From NCBI GenBank assembly GCA_008360955.1, contig LUCM01005701.1, positions 1-64,000 of the forward strand: a stretch of DNA of 64,000 nt. Reading direction: 5' to 3'. Position numbers and translations under genes: made by a program. Below, in pieces: positions 10,431 to 22,769 of this stretch. The DNA is from Fasciolopsis buskii. Taxonomy: Eukaryota > Platyhelminthes > Trematoda > Plagiorchiida > Fasciolidae. The notes beneath the pieces were generated by a model. It saw nothing but the letters and a program-made list of their open reading frames with translations. It was not told where the DNA came from and did no database searches. Positions within the stretch are counted from its first letter, which is position 1, and each line of letters opens with the position of its first letter.

Positions 10431-11573
10431 CTGTCTCATCCAATTCGTCTCTTGGAACAACAAGACTTGGTTACGACCCAATCCAATTGTGGAAAATTTT
10501 ACGCTTTGAAAGTAAAAATCCCATTCGGATCGTATCTGCACTAGCATTCAGACGATCGAGATAAACTTGTAACCTATTTGGGGTTTTCGTCGCGGATTCG
10601 GGACAAGTAACTCATGGGCGCCCCTCGGGGCGAATGTGGATCTTTTACTTAATCACAAAGCATTCTTATGGGTATAATTAATGCAGTTAGTGTATGGATT
10701 AATGGACAGTTTCGACGTTGTGTGCATTTTGCCTTCGCATAACCTACTACAGACCTTAAGGTCGAAGTGTTGTTTCTGATTGACCAGTGGACTTTTTTGC
10801 GCTTTTTCGGACCGTCGCTTGGCGCAGATTGAATAGGTTTCTTTCGTAGCCACTTGATAAGAAAGTGAGGCCATTCGCCCACTGAGAATTCTCCTTCTCA
10901 TCCCAATACTTTGAGGATTTTAGGCCTTAGTTACCCCCAATCTCTTCTAGCTCGTCTCCCGAACAGCTTGCCGTAGAGTAGTCGCCGGTGCATGCCTCAG
11001 CTTTCTGGGGACATGGGTAGTGATTGGATAAATGGTGGGTTCAATGTAGAGGGAAAGTCGACAAAATTTCAAAGTCAGTGCTTTGTGCGTGTCTGCCCTC
11101 TATATCAGTCTTCCTTCGCCGTACGGTGGTACTTCCATTTGTGAGTTGACCGGCGGTGATCAGTTAGATTGAATATGTAGTTACATAAACGTTAGAGGTT
11201 CGAATCCTAATCCCCACGTCACTTTGAGGACCGATAGCAATTCACCATCGTCCGAGTCGTTACTGCGTCAGAACTGGTGCCACTCCCAGTTTCATGTTCG
11301 TGGTGGCCGGCGCCCCTGTGTGGTGGGTCCTAGTGACTATGGGACTTATCTCTTCCACTGCACCCATGATTCAAGCATATCAGAAAAAAATACAACTCGG
11401 ACCTCCCTCCGGGTAGGTACAAGTAATTTCGTCTCAAATGTTTTTGATAATAAAGTACAAAACAATATTACGATTATCGACTGAATGCAACACAATTTCT
11501 ACCGCTTTTCATTGATCGTCAATTGACTAAAGTTCCGCTTGTGTATTTTCTTCTTCTCATGCCCGATATGCAG
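10431..11573. other. Rest of intron 4, with a possible tRNA-like SINE piece near 11151-11221
   Basis: At 11151-11221 a GGCGGTGATCAGTTAGA start and the box-B-like GGTTCGAATCC suggest a degenerate tRNA-derived SINE promoter region on the plus strand. No coding exon is recognised between it and exon 5. Confidence 0.3.
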
Positions 11574-11644
11574 CGCGTGGTTGACAAGAGAAGCAGTCTG
11601 TTTTCTACGGGTCCCGGTCGGGTGGTTCTGTTTGCCATTGCTGT
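11574..11644 (+). CDS. SLC30A9: SLC30A9 exon 5 (start of TM1)
   Basis: Residues 177-200. VDKRSSLFSTGPGRVVLFAIAV matches the RTASVFFKGPGKVVMVAICI block that leads into TM1 in SLC30A9; the Gly-Pro-Gly turn is conserved. Acceptor CCGATATGCAG, donor GT|GTACGT at 11645, phase 2 (GT + A gives Val-200). The exon sits between LINE-rich introns. Confidence 0.93.
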
Positions 11645-12006
11645 GTACGTCATTAAACGTCTTTTGGTCCCCTACCGTGTGCATTCTACTCTAAAAGACA
11701 TTCGCGGTCCAGCATTCGTATGTGAACTGTCGCCTTGTTTAGTGCAGACTGTGGTGAAAATGCTCGGAAGTTGGGGTAGCGAATCATGGGTGTTGAGAAT
11801 TTTATAATGGGAAGCATAGTTGAATTCAACTGTTTTAAGTTATTTGATTGCTCACGGACAACATCCACTTTAAGTCTTTATATGCACACAGGATCTAACT
11901 TTCAGGGTTACTTTTGCACATAAGAAAAATGAGCAGTGGAAGCAAGTGAATTCGTTTTTCCCGTGATGAGGCTTTGCTCTTGCTTTGATTTTTTGTGTTC
12001 ATCCAG

Positions 12007-12008
<2 letters not shown>

Positions 12009-12066
<58 letters not shown>

Positions 12067-12069
12067 TAA
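12009..12069. repeat. (TA)n microsatellite
   Basis: About 60 bp of TA dinucleotides with one G interruption near 12048, in intron 5. Frames of alternating Tyr and Ile across it are not genes. Confidence 0.95.
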
Positions 12070-14400
12070 TGCGTACCTTTGTTCTCTCTTTTCCAATACC
12101 CTCCATATTTCGACGAGCCTGTTGTGCCGCTTAAATCAACTGGATCTTTTTATATTGATCACTCGAAGGAGCGACTTACAAACATAACGTACAATTCGAC
12201 ACATCCTGCTTATCCCAGGTAGCCTTCTGTGATTCGTTGACTCATTCGTTGTTTAGTGTTTACCGTGGTCCTCCTGAAGTCGCACCCTTTTTCGCATCAG
12301 TCACACTGCTCCATTCGAGGTGACTCAGGCTGCAAATAAGGGAGTCGATAAAACAGATACCCTCAAGACACTCGTCGTTCATGAACACGATTAGTCCAGG
12401 AACTCCTGATAGTTCGTCGGGATTTTGGTAACACTAATGTTTGAAATTTTAAATAACAGTTGTCCCTGACCATGTGGCCATCGCATTAACTTGAAATTTG
12501 GTTACTAGTCCTCGAGAAGTAGGGTGCATTCAGGAAATTAGAATCCAGCCCTAGTTATTTCTAGTTTCTGTTTGAGGCATCACTGAAAAATGACGATTCT
12601 CACACCAACAAACTCTTCGCTGCTATCGTGCACAAATAGCAATTAATTACCACTGTGCTTATGAGCAGCTAAAATGAAAACTGAAGAATGAATCCACCGT
12701 TCTGGAACACACTGCGTGATCTGTTATTTTAACATCCAAGTTGGCTTCATGCGTTTCTTAGTGATTATATGTACTTGCTGCGGCTTTGAGAAACAGCTTA
12801 GCAGAATATTCAGGGCGATCCTCCATGACAGCGTCCTTTTGCATGCCATGTACCATTTATTCTGTGTTGGAGCATTATCTAGAAATACATTTCATTTGTG
12901 GCGAAAAGCCCAAAACGGATTCCACGTTATGTAACGTAAAACATGTCGGACGATATTATGGTTAAGTATGAGATGTTGGTTTTCATGCCATCGACTAAGC
13001 TTTGTTTATTGCAGGGGCGTATTAAAAAGGCCCAATCAATCATAATTTTGTCTATTGCAGTTTCAACAGTATATCGAGTGTTGACGTTTCCTAAATATTA
13101 TCACGGTATAACAATGTCTGCGTAGTCTGCGGAGACAAAAACAGGTTTCCGACTTCCCCAAGAAGCTTTCGCAATTGGAAGTGGTTTTATCGTTCTCTTC
13201 TAGGTTTCTTTAAGGTCAGTCTTCAAAGAAGGTTCAGTTATAAACTGACAGACCAAGCGTCCATCCACCCACGCACGCAGTTATATGTCGGTATACATAT
13301 CTATATTCACGCATGGAGCTGCGTGACTTCGTTTTGCTTTTTACCATTGTTTAGGATCTCTTGACCGAAAACCTGCCTTGAAAAACTTTACCTACAGCTC
13401 TTCGGCAATGCCATTTGTGATTTTTGACAGTTATGCGAGAAAGATGTGCCACTTCGTCCGTCACTTTCCCTGTGCTTCCTGGACTTCATTCGGTCCGGAT
13501 GCATCTCTCTTCACTTACGATAACCATTGGTACCGGATCTGATAATGCGACAAAGTGCACATGCTTTCGAAACTAGTTGATGAAAGACTGAAGTTTCCTG
13601 GAGGTTTTGATGTTCCTTGTTCCGCCACAATCGTCTACCAAACATTGTTTCAGTGCGCTTGTTTCCGTGTGCCTATTTATCATGAGCTGGAAGAGTGCTC
13701 ATAGGGTTATGAGTGGTTTCCCCAGATTGTTCATATCCCCTGATTTACTTGTACTTATCCCGGAATTCTTTAATCTTACTCATCGTCTCAATTAAAACGT
13801 AACAGTCATTGTCTGAAACAGTGTTACAAAAGCCTCACCAGGGCGCATCCAATCTATCCAGAGTCGATCCACAATATTCTGCCATACCGTCAATGGATAA
13901 GTTCACAGATTGAGCACGCATCTGATGGCAAACCTTTGTGCCTATGCAACCCAAATATAGTAAAAAGTGAAAAATCGACATAAGGAGGACATTTGATCGG
14001 AAACAAGCGCTCGAAAATCCCTTTTCGATAGTTTGGGCGGATGCTGATAGGCTCTGTGCGAGTATCGGATATCGGACCGTGACAACTCAGTAGCAAGGCC
14101 AGCGAAATCGAACGACAGGAATCGGTTCGGAGGAACGATTGCGCGCATCCTGATCTGTGAGAGAGTGAACCAAGCTGGACCAGTCCATTTCACTGTGCGA
14201 CAAATGTGCAGTGAATACATTAAGTAATTCAGTTGAACAGTATAAAGCGGATAACATGGATTTGGAGAAAAGTTGACAAAACAATAAAGAGGGTGTCAAC
14301 GCAGTTTGGCTGGATTGGTCATCCAGGTATTTGTAAAGAAATGAATAACAGAGAAAAATAGGATTTCCAATGTCGATGTAACACAGCACTCAATAATCGC
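12070..14400. other. Intron 5 left part, no identified gene
   Basis: Several unrecognised open frames occur (for example 13942-14389 on the minus strand) without a family match I can support. No clear repeat structure was seen. A retroelement relic is possible but not shown. Confidence 0.3.
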
Positions 14401-16053
14401 CCGTCACGAGACTTCACCTTGACGTGGTGTGACGACCTGCATACCTACATGATCTAACAAGCTATGCAGGTTGGATTACCTCAAGCGGAAGGTTCAGTCA
14501 TTCCTGGAAGGTCAGTGGGGGAGGGGTCTGGCGAGGTAACTTCCTGGTGCTCCAAGTTGGAGTTGACTTGAGCCGGCAACTCAATCGGAAAAAACGAGTG
14601 AGTAATTAATTGATCCCGATTGATGACCTCTTAAACCAAACCACTGCCCTTCTAACAAGTTCTTTTTAAAACCCACGGGTTCCGTTGAGAAATCTATCCG
14701 TTTTCTGGCTGGATTCCATCAAAGTACTCGTCCACCATCCCCTATGAGTTAGACGTCTACAACCAACTCTACTGGACCGGCCATTGCGAAGGACAATCAC
14801 GACTGGGCTGACGACTGCATTGAGTGGGGAAGGGAGTGATAGGTGTGCGACTGCTCAGGGTTGCCTCTTTTACGAAATCTACCTTCTGTCCCCAACCATC
14901 TCACTCTGTACCATCGGCCGACCCATCACGCCTCCACGAAAACCTGTTCAATACTAGCAACGGTTCATTGTCAGATAGTGCCGGCGATTTTCAACCTGGA
15001 ATTTCACATTTTCTCAAGTTTCGTCAACGTCAGAGTCTCGGCCCCCTTAATTAGCGCACTCCCGTGCAGGCTGGTCAACAGGCACGTTTAGTGCCGATAG
15101 TGGACTCACTTACGATTTATATCTGCTGCGTCAGTGAAACAGGAATTCAGGATTCGAGTAGTGTAATTCAACCAACTGTGCCCGATGTCCCATCAAGATA
15201 TTTTCTGCACATCTTGGGAGATGAAGCACCTCAGGATGTAGGTGAACGCCGTGTAGGAACAGTCCCTTGTGACAATAATGAAGCTGCTCTTTTTGACTGG
15301 ATTCCCGTTAATAGTCGTTTATGCCCCGCAAGACTGCAGGGATTAGTCGACGTTCGGAAGGATAGCTGTGTTAAGTGCAACTTATTTGTCATCTCGGCAT
15401 ACGCCCAACAGACTGCAGCGCTGACAAGCAAAAATACGAGTTTCATCACGAACTCGTCACTCTCGTTCGCAAGAACAAAGGCTCTGTCACTGTAGTGATA
15501 GTAGGTGATTTTAACGCACAAGTTGGAAAACGTAGTGCATCCGAGGCTTGTTTAAGTGGGTGTTGCGCCTTGCCGGTTCGACGAACAGATAACGAGGATA
15601 AGCCTCTCCAATTTTATGTGGACAATCGTTTATTTCTATCTAGCACGAATTTACGACACAGGTCTTGTGGGTTGATTCGACGGGTAACCGGAGTCAGATC
15701 GACCATATCACAATAAACCCATTGGCGCAGTTCTATCCAGATCTGTAGATCGTACTGGACCAAATGGGACCGTGAGCATGTTTTAACGCGTTTTTTTCTG
15801 CAGCTCAACGGCCATCAAAGCAGACCACAAACCCGTTTGGGCGTAGAACGCCTGTCTGGTTTAGCTGTTTGCACCAGCTATGGACAGAAACTATCAGACG
15901 AACTAAGAACCTCGACGAACACCAATGCAGATGAGCTTTAAGATCAAGTCGAGCGGGCGATGCATATAGCAGCAGGTTTAATCTGGGGTCCTAGATCCGG
16001 CGTTCATCAAACACACTGGATCTCTCAAGGGTCGTTGAGCGTAAAGCAGCAAA
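14400..16053 (+). mobile_element. RTE-type LINE 5' portion (endonuclease), + copy
   Basis: The plus strand encodes a decayed APE-type endonuclease: CCVSETGIQDSSS at 15122-15160, DWIPVNSRLCPARL near 15295-15335, ISAYA followed by a frameshift near 15400, VVIVGDFNAQVGK at about 15492-15530, RTDNEDK near 15585, and SQIDHI near 15690-15710 in another frame. The order matches RTE endonucleases. 14400-14937 looks like the element's 5' leader. The segment 14938-16053 is repeated in inverted orientation at 18777-19892. Inactive because of frameshifts. Confidence 0.8.
14938..16053. repeat. Left arm of a 1,116-bp inverted repeat
   Basis: Base i pairs with base 34830 minus i throughout. The mate is 18777-19892. 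Reading both arms I find one mismatch (16035 versus 18795) and no indel. The arms diverge immediately outside these limits (apart from a short CCACG next to the outer end). The content is the decayed RTE endonuclease region. Confidence 0.92.
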
Positions 16054-16719
16054 CTACACCGTGATAAAGGGAAAGCAACAGCTTTGACGCTGAAATTTGA
16101 TTTGGCATGAAATCACGTAAGATCTAATTAGGTCATGTGTGACAACGAGTTGGACAATAGTGAAGTGCCATTTACCACAAAATAGGCCGGTTCATCTATG
16201 ATTCGCGTCTGTGTCCCTTTTGGGCCTAATGCACATGATCACAGTTGTGTAACTGTCAAGTCCTTGAGATAATCGGAAGCTAACGATAGAATCATCGAGA
16301 AGTGCGGTCTGCTCATCCTGGCCTGCTGTCTGTAACTTACCTTTCCATCATGAATCTTGTAAGAAGCTACCTTGATTAACCCGTGCTTCCAGACTTGTTA
16401 GTGAAAGCAAGAAATCGATCAATGAGTGTATCCTATCATTTACTGAGTTAAAGTCGAGTGCAGTTTTCGAATCTGTAATTAGCTATTTGAGCACCCCAAG
16501 ATTGACTACGATGTACCGAATGAGCTTGTTTACAGTGAACAATCTAGGGGCTCAACAATTCACTACCAGTTCAGCTACTTACATTTTGTGATTCTTGGTG
16601 CTCTGTATGCTCCGTGCTTGTTCTCGGGCATGCTCCAAACCGTAGCCAAGTCATGACGATGGCAGCCTACAAACTTTACGCAACCATTACGTTACACGTG
16701 AACCGCCGAGGCTACTTTG
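16054..16719. other. Spacer beside the inverted repeat
   Basis: About 670 bp between the left arm and the 3' tail of the minus-strand LINE. It does not continue the RTE reading of the left arm, and no gene was recognised. Confidence 0.35.
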
Positions 16720-16757
16720 GTTCATCATCATCATCAGCATCATTGTCATTATCATTC
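16720..16757 (-). repeat. Simple-repeat tail of the RTE copy
   Basis: On the minus strand a run of ATGATG/ATGATA-type trinucleotides closes the element. Short tandem repeats instead of poly(A) are usual at RTE-clade 3' ends. Confidence 0.65.
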
Positions 16758-18776
16758 AGCTCCAAACAGGACAGCAACCCCCGCTGACTGGTGCCTTTTC
16801 CCCAAGGTTGCATGTCTATAAAAAAGTGAATATCCAAGGGTAACAGAGAGTGGACCAAAATAGGCGGGAAAATATAGGAACGCTGCAGTAGCCAACACAG
16901 AACGGTCGAGTTATACAAACGGACTTTCTCAACTATTCTGACTTGGTAGAAAATCACAATACCATTGCCACTGCTCACGTTCGCTGCCGTATCCCTCAGT
17001 GTCGCCAACCAGCTGACTGACGGATCGTTCAGGCCCCAACCGTGAAAACGAGACAATTATTTATCTAAATTCGCTGTACATTTTCTCATTCCACGTTACT
17101 ACGTCATCTGTTGACCTCCAAACCGCCTCCTCCAATTCTTGGGAGGAACCTAAATTAGGGCACGGTGTGGTAAACGAGTCTTCGCCATACGCAACACGTG
17201 ACCCAACCAACATAGTCTACTAAGCTTCATGAGCTGTGGATAAGGTGTTCTTGGAACCGGCACTTAACACTAGATTCTTAACCTCCACATTACTCACCTG
17301 CTCACTATACCCAATCCTGGCGATACTGCATACTCATCGATGATCAAAAACGTCTGCGCGACGAACACATACGCCATGTCTCGTGGCCTGAGCGCACTGA
17401 AGTACGGCAAACACGATTTTCCAACGTCAGTGAAATATCAGGCCGACGCCACAAGTGCTTCAGTCCAGCGTAAACTGCTCAAACCTTTGATATATGCGTG
17501 TTTACCTCTGCTGCCGTGCTACCATTCTTCGATACGCAGCCACCAAGGTAACTGAAGAGGTCCACAATCGTTAGTTTCTCTCCATCTAGTATCACGTTCG
17601 GGACTACTGTCGTCCAGTCTTGGAACAACACTTTACACTTTGAAGGTGCAAAGCACATGCCAAACCGAGCAACCGACCTCGCGAATCTGTCTGGTGCGCG
17701 TTGTGCATGGTTCACGGATTCGAACAAACACAAAACGTCATCTGCGTAATCTAGATCACACAGCTTCCTCCGCTTCCCAGTTCGATTCCTGCATCTTGGA
17801 GACCTCCCAAAGCATCTTCCGTCACCTTGTCTACGACGAAGTCGAACAAGAATAGCGAAATGAAATACCGTTGTCGAACACAACTGATCGTTTCGAATGA
17901 ATACGATAGTTCACCGCATGTCATCATGCAACTACAGGTATGCAAGTACGCTACTCGTAGGAGGTTCATGAAGTTCGCTGGCATACACTTGCAGTAGAGA
18001 GCACTGAATAGCGCTGTCCGATCCTCTGAGTCAAACGCACCTTTCAGGTCGATCGTAGGACGGCAACGTGCATGGCTCGTTTCGACCAACTGTCGAACAG
18101 TGGATATCTGGTCGATGCAACTTCGACCTGGTCTGCTTTTTTGCGGATTTTACTCTCGTGAACCGGTGAAAAACGGCGCCGCACTATCAGAGCTAAGACC
18201 TTAGTGACTATGGGAAGTAAATTAATCTCACAATGATTGCTACAGTCACTACGTGTGCCCTTGAAAACTGATACAACCAGTGACATCCCATGATAATGGA
18301 AGACGTTCCTCGTTCCATATATCACAAGGCAAGAAGGTAAGTGCTTTTATCAGTCTTCTCCATTCATTTCAAGATCTGAGGGAACTTCATCGGGACCGAC
18401 TACTTTCAACGTCTTCAGAAGTTAAATATTTGACTCTGTCTATTTCCGTTGGGGAGTCAAGAGACCCCCCCACTCCAACGATTTGCAGCTCCGGTGATCG
18501 GACTAACCACATTAGCTTGCAGCTAGCTAAACTAATCCACCAAACGGTCGGGCCTTTGTTGTCTACCATAAACTTGCTTTTCATTCCTATCATACGCAAC
18601 TTCACTGAACGAAGTTCGCCGCTTAAACTGTTTGTTACCGGAGTCGACCGCTAATTCCATTTCTTTGTCAATCCTAAACCACCAGTTTTAACAGTCACTC
18701 TTAGAGCTTATGGTCAATTGATGCTGCAGCTATGGACGCATCTTATTCACATCATTACAGTTATGGAACTGACGGT

Positions 18777-19892
18777 TTTGCTGCTTTACGCTCAGCGACC
18801 CTTGAGAGATCCAGTGTGTTTGATGAACGCCGGATCTAGGACCCCAGATTAAACCTGCTGCTATATGCATCGCCCGCTCGACTTGATCTTAAAGCTCATC
18901 TGCATTGGTGTTCGTCGAGGTTCTTAGTTCGTCTGATAGTTTCTGTCCATAGCTGGTGCAAACAGCTAAACCAGACAGGCGTTCTACGCCCAAACGGGTT
19001 TGTGGTCTGCTTTGATGGCCGTTGAGCTGCAGAAAAAAACGCGTTAAAACATGCTCACGGTCCCATTTGGTCCAGTACGATCTACAGATCTGGATAGAAC
19101 TGCGCCAATGGGTTTATTGTGATATGGTCGATCTGACTCCGGTTACCCGTCGAATCAACCCACAAGACCTGTGTCGTAAATTCGTGCTAGATAGAAATAA
19201 ACGATTGTCCACATAAAATTGGAGAGGCTTATCCTCGTTATCTGTTCGTCGAACCGGCAAGGCGCAACACCCACTTAAACAAGCCTCGGATGCACTACGT
19301 TTTCCAACTTGTGCGTTAAAATCACCTACTATCACTACAGTGACAGAGCCTTTGTTCTTGCGAACGAGAGTGACGAGTTCGTGATGAAACTCGTATTTTT
19401 GCTTGTCAGCGCTGCAGTCTGTTGGGCGTATGCCGAGATGACAAATAAGTTGCACTTAACACAGCTATCCTTCCGAACGTCGACTAATCCCTGCAGTCTT
19501 GCGGGGCATAAACGACTATTAACGGGAATCCAGTCAAAAAGAGCAGCTTCATTATTGTCACAAGGGACTGTTCCTACACGGCGTTCACCTACATCCTGAG
19601 GTGCTTCATCTCCCAAGATGTGCAGAAAATATCTTGATGGGACATCGGGCACAGTTGGTTGAATTACACTACTCGAATCCTGAATTCCTGTTTCACTGAC
19701 GCAGCAGATATAAATCGTAAGTGAGTCCACTATCGGCACTAAACGTGCCTGTTGACCAGCCTGCACGGGAGTGCGCTAATTAAGGGGGCCGAGACTCTGA
19801 CGTTGACGAAACTTGAGAAAATGTGAAATTCCAGGTTGAAAATCGCCGGCACTATCTGACAATGAACCGTTGCTAGTATTGAACAGGTTTTC
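18777..19892. repeat. Right arm of the 1,116-bp inverted repeat
   Basis: Reverse complement of 14938-16053 with one mismatch seen. It contains the 5' endonuclease part of the minus-strand RTE copy. The arms are separated by 2,723 bp. Confidence 0.92.
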
Positions 19893-20177
19893 CGTGGGAT
19901 TGGGACGCTTACCGGATAATTAGAGTGCTTGTCATCAAGAGGCTTATTTGCCGGCTTTTTTGCTTTTGTTTTTTGGTTCCCTACGGGCTATTCTCTGATA
20001 TTGCAGGTTTTCAGATTCTCGACTTTTACTTAAGTTTGAAAATTTGGTGATCTGCCCTATTTTCCGTTCAAGTTCCTTTATTTACCTTCGTGTGCCTTTC
20101 TTTGCTTTATTCGCCCTCACTTACTGGACTGCGTGCATTTTTTCGTGCTGCGTACCGTGGTTAATGTTCAATCACAG

Positions 20178-20280
20178 AAACGGCCTAAATGTTGCAGCAA
20201 AGGCAATCGCCTGGTGGTATACTGGATCAAAAAGTATCTTCTCGGAAGTGATGCATTCCATCGCTGATACGTTCAACCAA
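20178..20280 (+). CDS. SLC30A9: SLC30A9 exon 6 (TM1/TM2, HxxxD zinc site)
   Basis: Residues 200-234. NGLNVAAKAIAWWYTGSKS, then IFSEVMHSIADTFNQ. NGLN, the W-Y-TGS turn and SE..HS..DT.NQ are hallmark residues of SLC30A9 and related CDF proteins. H226 and D230 form the TM2 half of the intramembrane zinc site. Acceptor TTCAATCACAG; donor CAA|GTAATT at 20281, phase 0. The exon lies just outside the right arm of the large LINE inverted repeat. Confidence 0.95.
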
Positions 20281-20445
20281 GTAATTCATTGCTATCTGAT
20301 CCTGTCGTCGAAATAATCGATCTTTTGTTCATTTGTCCTCTAGTGTTTTCGTTTGTTTCCGTTCGTTACCCCGTTGAATTTCATTCGTTCGTCATTTCAT
20401 TTCGACTGTGCTTTTTAACCATGTAGTAATTTTCTCATGTCTTTT

Positions 20446-20472
20446 ACAATATATATCTTTTATATATATATA
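20446..20472. repeat. Short TA-rich low-complexity tract
   Basis: ATATATATCTTTTATATATA-like sequence in intron 6, followed by a repeat of TCTTTTACAAT. Only a simple repeat. Confidence 0.7.
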
Positions 20473-21140
20473 TATCTTTTACAATGTAACAGTTTTGAAA
20501 TCCGGCTCATATTAATCAACGGATTAGCCGTGTCTTTTGATACTAGCTTTCGGTACGCTTGATTCTGGTAGTGTTATGGACCAGAAAATATTTCGTGTAG
20601 AGCTTTAATGTGCGTTGCTAAGTAGAGAATACCTGTCAGAAAGATTACGGTTATATGGCACTGGCGTTTGACATCTCTGCATTTTTAATATGAACAGTTC
20701 AGATAGACATATGGACCAAAATAAATTGCATTAACTATGATATGCTTTTTTTGGTTTTGTGGATGCCATTAGTAGACTAGCGTGGTCAAGTGTTGGATTC
20801 TATCATGTATTAAGTCCTCCACTATTAATGAGCATTTTATTGATGCTGTGCATAACAAACATTACTGAGATTGCTCAAAGATCACTGCCTTAAGGTGACG
20901 GAAGCGGTCGACCTTTTTGGATTTCGCCTTCCAGAAGTATTTCTACGTCAATCAATCTAGGACATGAGAAGCTTCATTAGCATACACTCATATCCTAACA
21001 GTGGTTGTCCTATTGATAGCTAGTTGCAAGATTCTTCTGCCATTTACCGTGTTTACTTTTCCCTAATATACATACCGTCCAGATGTTATGACCTATGTCG
21101 TGCAACTGCACACGATATCTTGACTTCATTTCTGCGCAAT
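20473..21140. other. Intron 6, first part, no feature recognised
   Basis: A/T-rich sequence without a conserved coding segment or a clear relative elsewhere in the window. Confidence 0.35.
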
Positions 21141-21149
21141 TGACGTTGT

Positions 21150-21415
21150 GTTTGACGTTTGAGTTCCAGCCAAGACTGAGAGCAGAGCTGCATGCCACGG
21201 GTCACGTCCTCGAGTTTTCCGTAACCGACCTGTCACCAATGTTGGTGACCAGTTGCAAACAGGTTGGGTTCAGGCTCATTGAGTAACCGGCCGCGAACAA
21301 ACGGCGGCATTGTCAAAGACCTGTGGGTTTTCATCTGGCAAATTTTCTCTAAAAATATATCGAAATAGTCCGTTGGGAACAACGTGGCGAGTGTACCCCG
21401 TTAAATAAATTAGAC
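21150..21415 (+). repeat. Unclassified dispersed repeat, copy 1
   Basis: Shares with 22770-22935, 28580-28850 and (reversed) 36555-36700 the ordered blocks GTTCAGGCTCA-TGA, GCGG, TTCTCTCTAAAA or TTTTCATAAAA, and AGTCCGTTGG, with GTGGCGAG near the end. No coding potential, so probably a non-autonomous element or LINE tail. Confidence 0.6.
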
Positions 21416-21688
21416 TGTTTGTTTTATTCCACTGACCGGTAAGTTTTGTCAGAGAGTGAGCCTGAGCTGATCAGCTATTCGCAAGGTCCTATGACACAGC
21501 AGTGATACGTTGTAGGTGGCACTTGGTTGTGGAAAGGTTAGAGAAACACCCTCGGACAAACAGGCTTATTATGGGCTGTTGGACCGAGTACGACAATAAT
21601 CATTAATGACGGCGGACAGTCGATGATGGGGAAGCGGAGTGCAGGAGGGCTGACGTGTGTTAAATTTTTGCACAAGCGTCTTCCTTTC

Positions 21689-21775
21689 TATTGTGAATGA
21701 TATAATATTAATAACACAGCGTTGTTGGTAGATGTAATGCGCCAACGTGTTATTAATATTATATCATTCACAATA
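21689..21775. repeat. Perfect 29-bp hairpin with 29-bp loop
   Basis: 21689-21717 is the exact reverse complement of 21747-21775 (core TATTGTGAATGATATAATAT). Such long perfect arms suggest a small fold-back element or the joined termini of a MITE. In intron 6. Confidence 0.9.
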
Positions 21776-22292
21776 AAAACCAATACATGGCGCATCGATT
21801 TTTCGATACACTCCTTACGTCGTTTGGTCCGTCTTCCTTTCTCTTACTCATTGTTTTCATTTGTTTGTCTTGGCCCTTGCGTCACAAAATGTGCTCAGGG
21901 ATAAATTTATATATTTATGTATTTACATGGGTAAACAAAGACTCCTGACTATTTCGTGGTTATTGCCGCTCGTAAGTTGGGCGTACCCGGCACTTCTCTG
22001 TCGAACCATCACATGAACGCTCGTACTGTAAGTTGCTACCGGAATCTTGTTTTTATCATAGGATTGTTCAGTTTCGCAAATGACAGGATTACCGAGTATG
22101 ATCGTTTAACGAGCGGCAATAATTGCGAAATCGATCATGTGCTTCCGGGAATGTCTGTGTATTCGTGTACACACCAATTCTAGCGCCGTCGTTACATAGG
22201 CTGGCAGTGCCTTACCCACAAGGAACAGCTGTAATCCCCAAAATGAACTATTGATCCACTCACATCCCTATCATGCGAACGAGATTCTGGCG

Positions 22293-22380
22293 GTAATGTA
22301 TATATATCATATGCATATATATATATATGGTTATATATTCACACACGTTAGATATGTGCATGTACATGTGTACATATATA
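22293..22380. repeat. TA-rich microsatellite region
   Basis: Interrupted TATATA tracts with CATATGCATATA and ACATGTGTACATATA. Simple repeat in intron 6. Confidence 0.75.
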
Positions 22381-22769
22381 AAACATTTAAGAAACGCTCT
22401 TCATTTTCGTGTATTCATCCTTAGGGTCATGTTGTTCCATGTCCCTTCTGTTTTTGTATTTTTCGCCGGTAGCACAGCGTTGCTAGATCACTCCGTCGGT
22501 GGCGGCGCTGTACGGCTCTTTTTAAGTTGTTGCACTAAAATATTGTTTGGTGGAATTCGCTTCCAACACTCTTCTGCCTCCTTTTCTAACCCCACTTGTT
22601 CCTTGATTCTTGGCTGACGTAAAACTTTTTGGAAGGTTTTGCTTGTAACTGCAGCTAAAACAGTGTATGCATGTATTATTTATACTGCAAAAGCAGATCT
22701 GTTTGCTACCCGGTGTGTTTTCAGGTTTCAGACAGGGGGAACGATCGCCATATCTGTGGTTAACCGTGA

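Larger units (their letters stand above)
16720..19892 (-). mobile_element. Nearly full-length RTE-type LINE
   Basis: Minus strand, about 3.17 kb, close to the usual RTE length. Order along the strand: endonuclease (19700-19100, VVIVGDFNAQVGK), linker (18600-18390), RT motif A DLKGAFDS near 18047, VRQ (motif B) near 17880-17900, YADDVLCLF (motif C) at 17748-17722, post-RT SYLGGCVSKNG near 17540, and C-terminal GWGLNDPSVSWLATLRDTAA near 17035-16980. A TCATCA-type simple tail lies at 16757-16720, typical of RTE 3' ends. Frameshifts separate the RT blocks, so it is inactive. Its first 1,116 bp form the right arm of the inverted repeat. Confidence 0.85.

Noticed and set aside
13942..14389. Possible LTR-retrotransposon protein on the minus strand
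   Set aside because: No protease, RT, RNase H or integrase motif could be identified, and no LTR pair was seen.
15064..15808. Treating the endonuclease frames as host genes
   Set aside because: They are RTE endonuclease pieces with frameshifts, and they recur inverted at 19022-19766.
20044..20177. Extending exon 6 upstream through the hydrophobic frame starting at 20044
   Set aside because: The acceptor at 20177 and exon 5 phase fit the family exactly, and the upstream Phe/Cys-rich frame has no counterpart.
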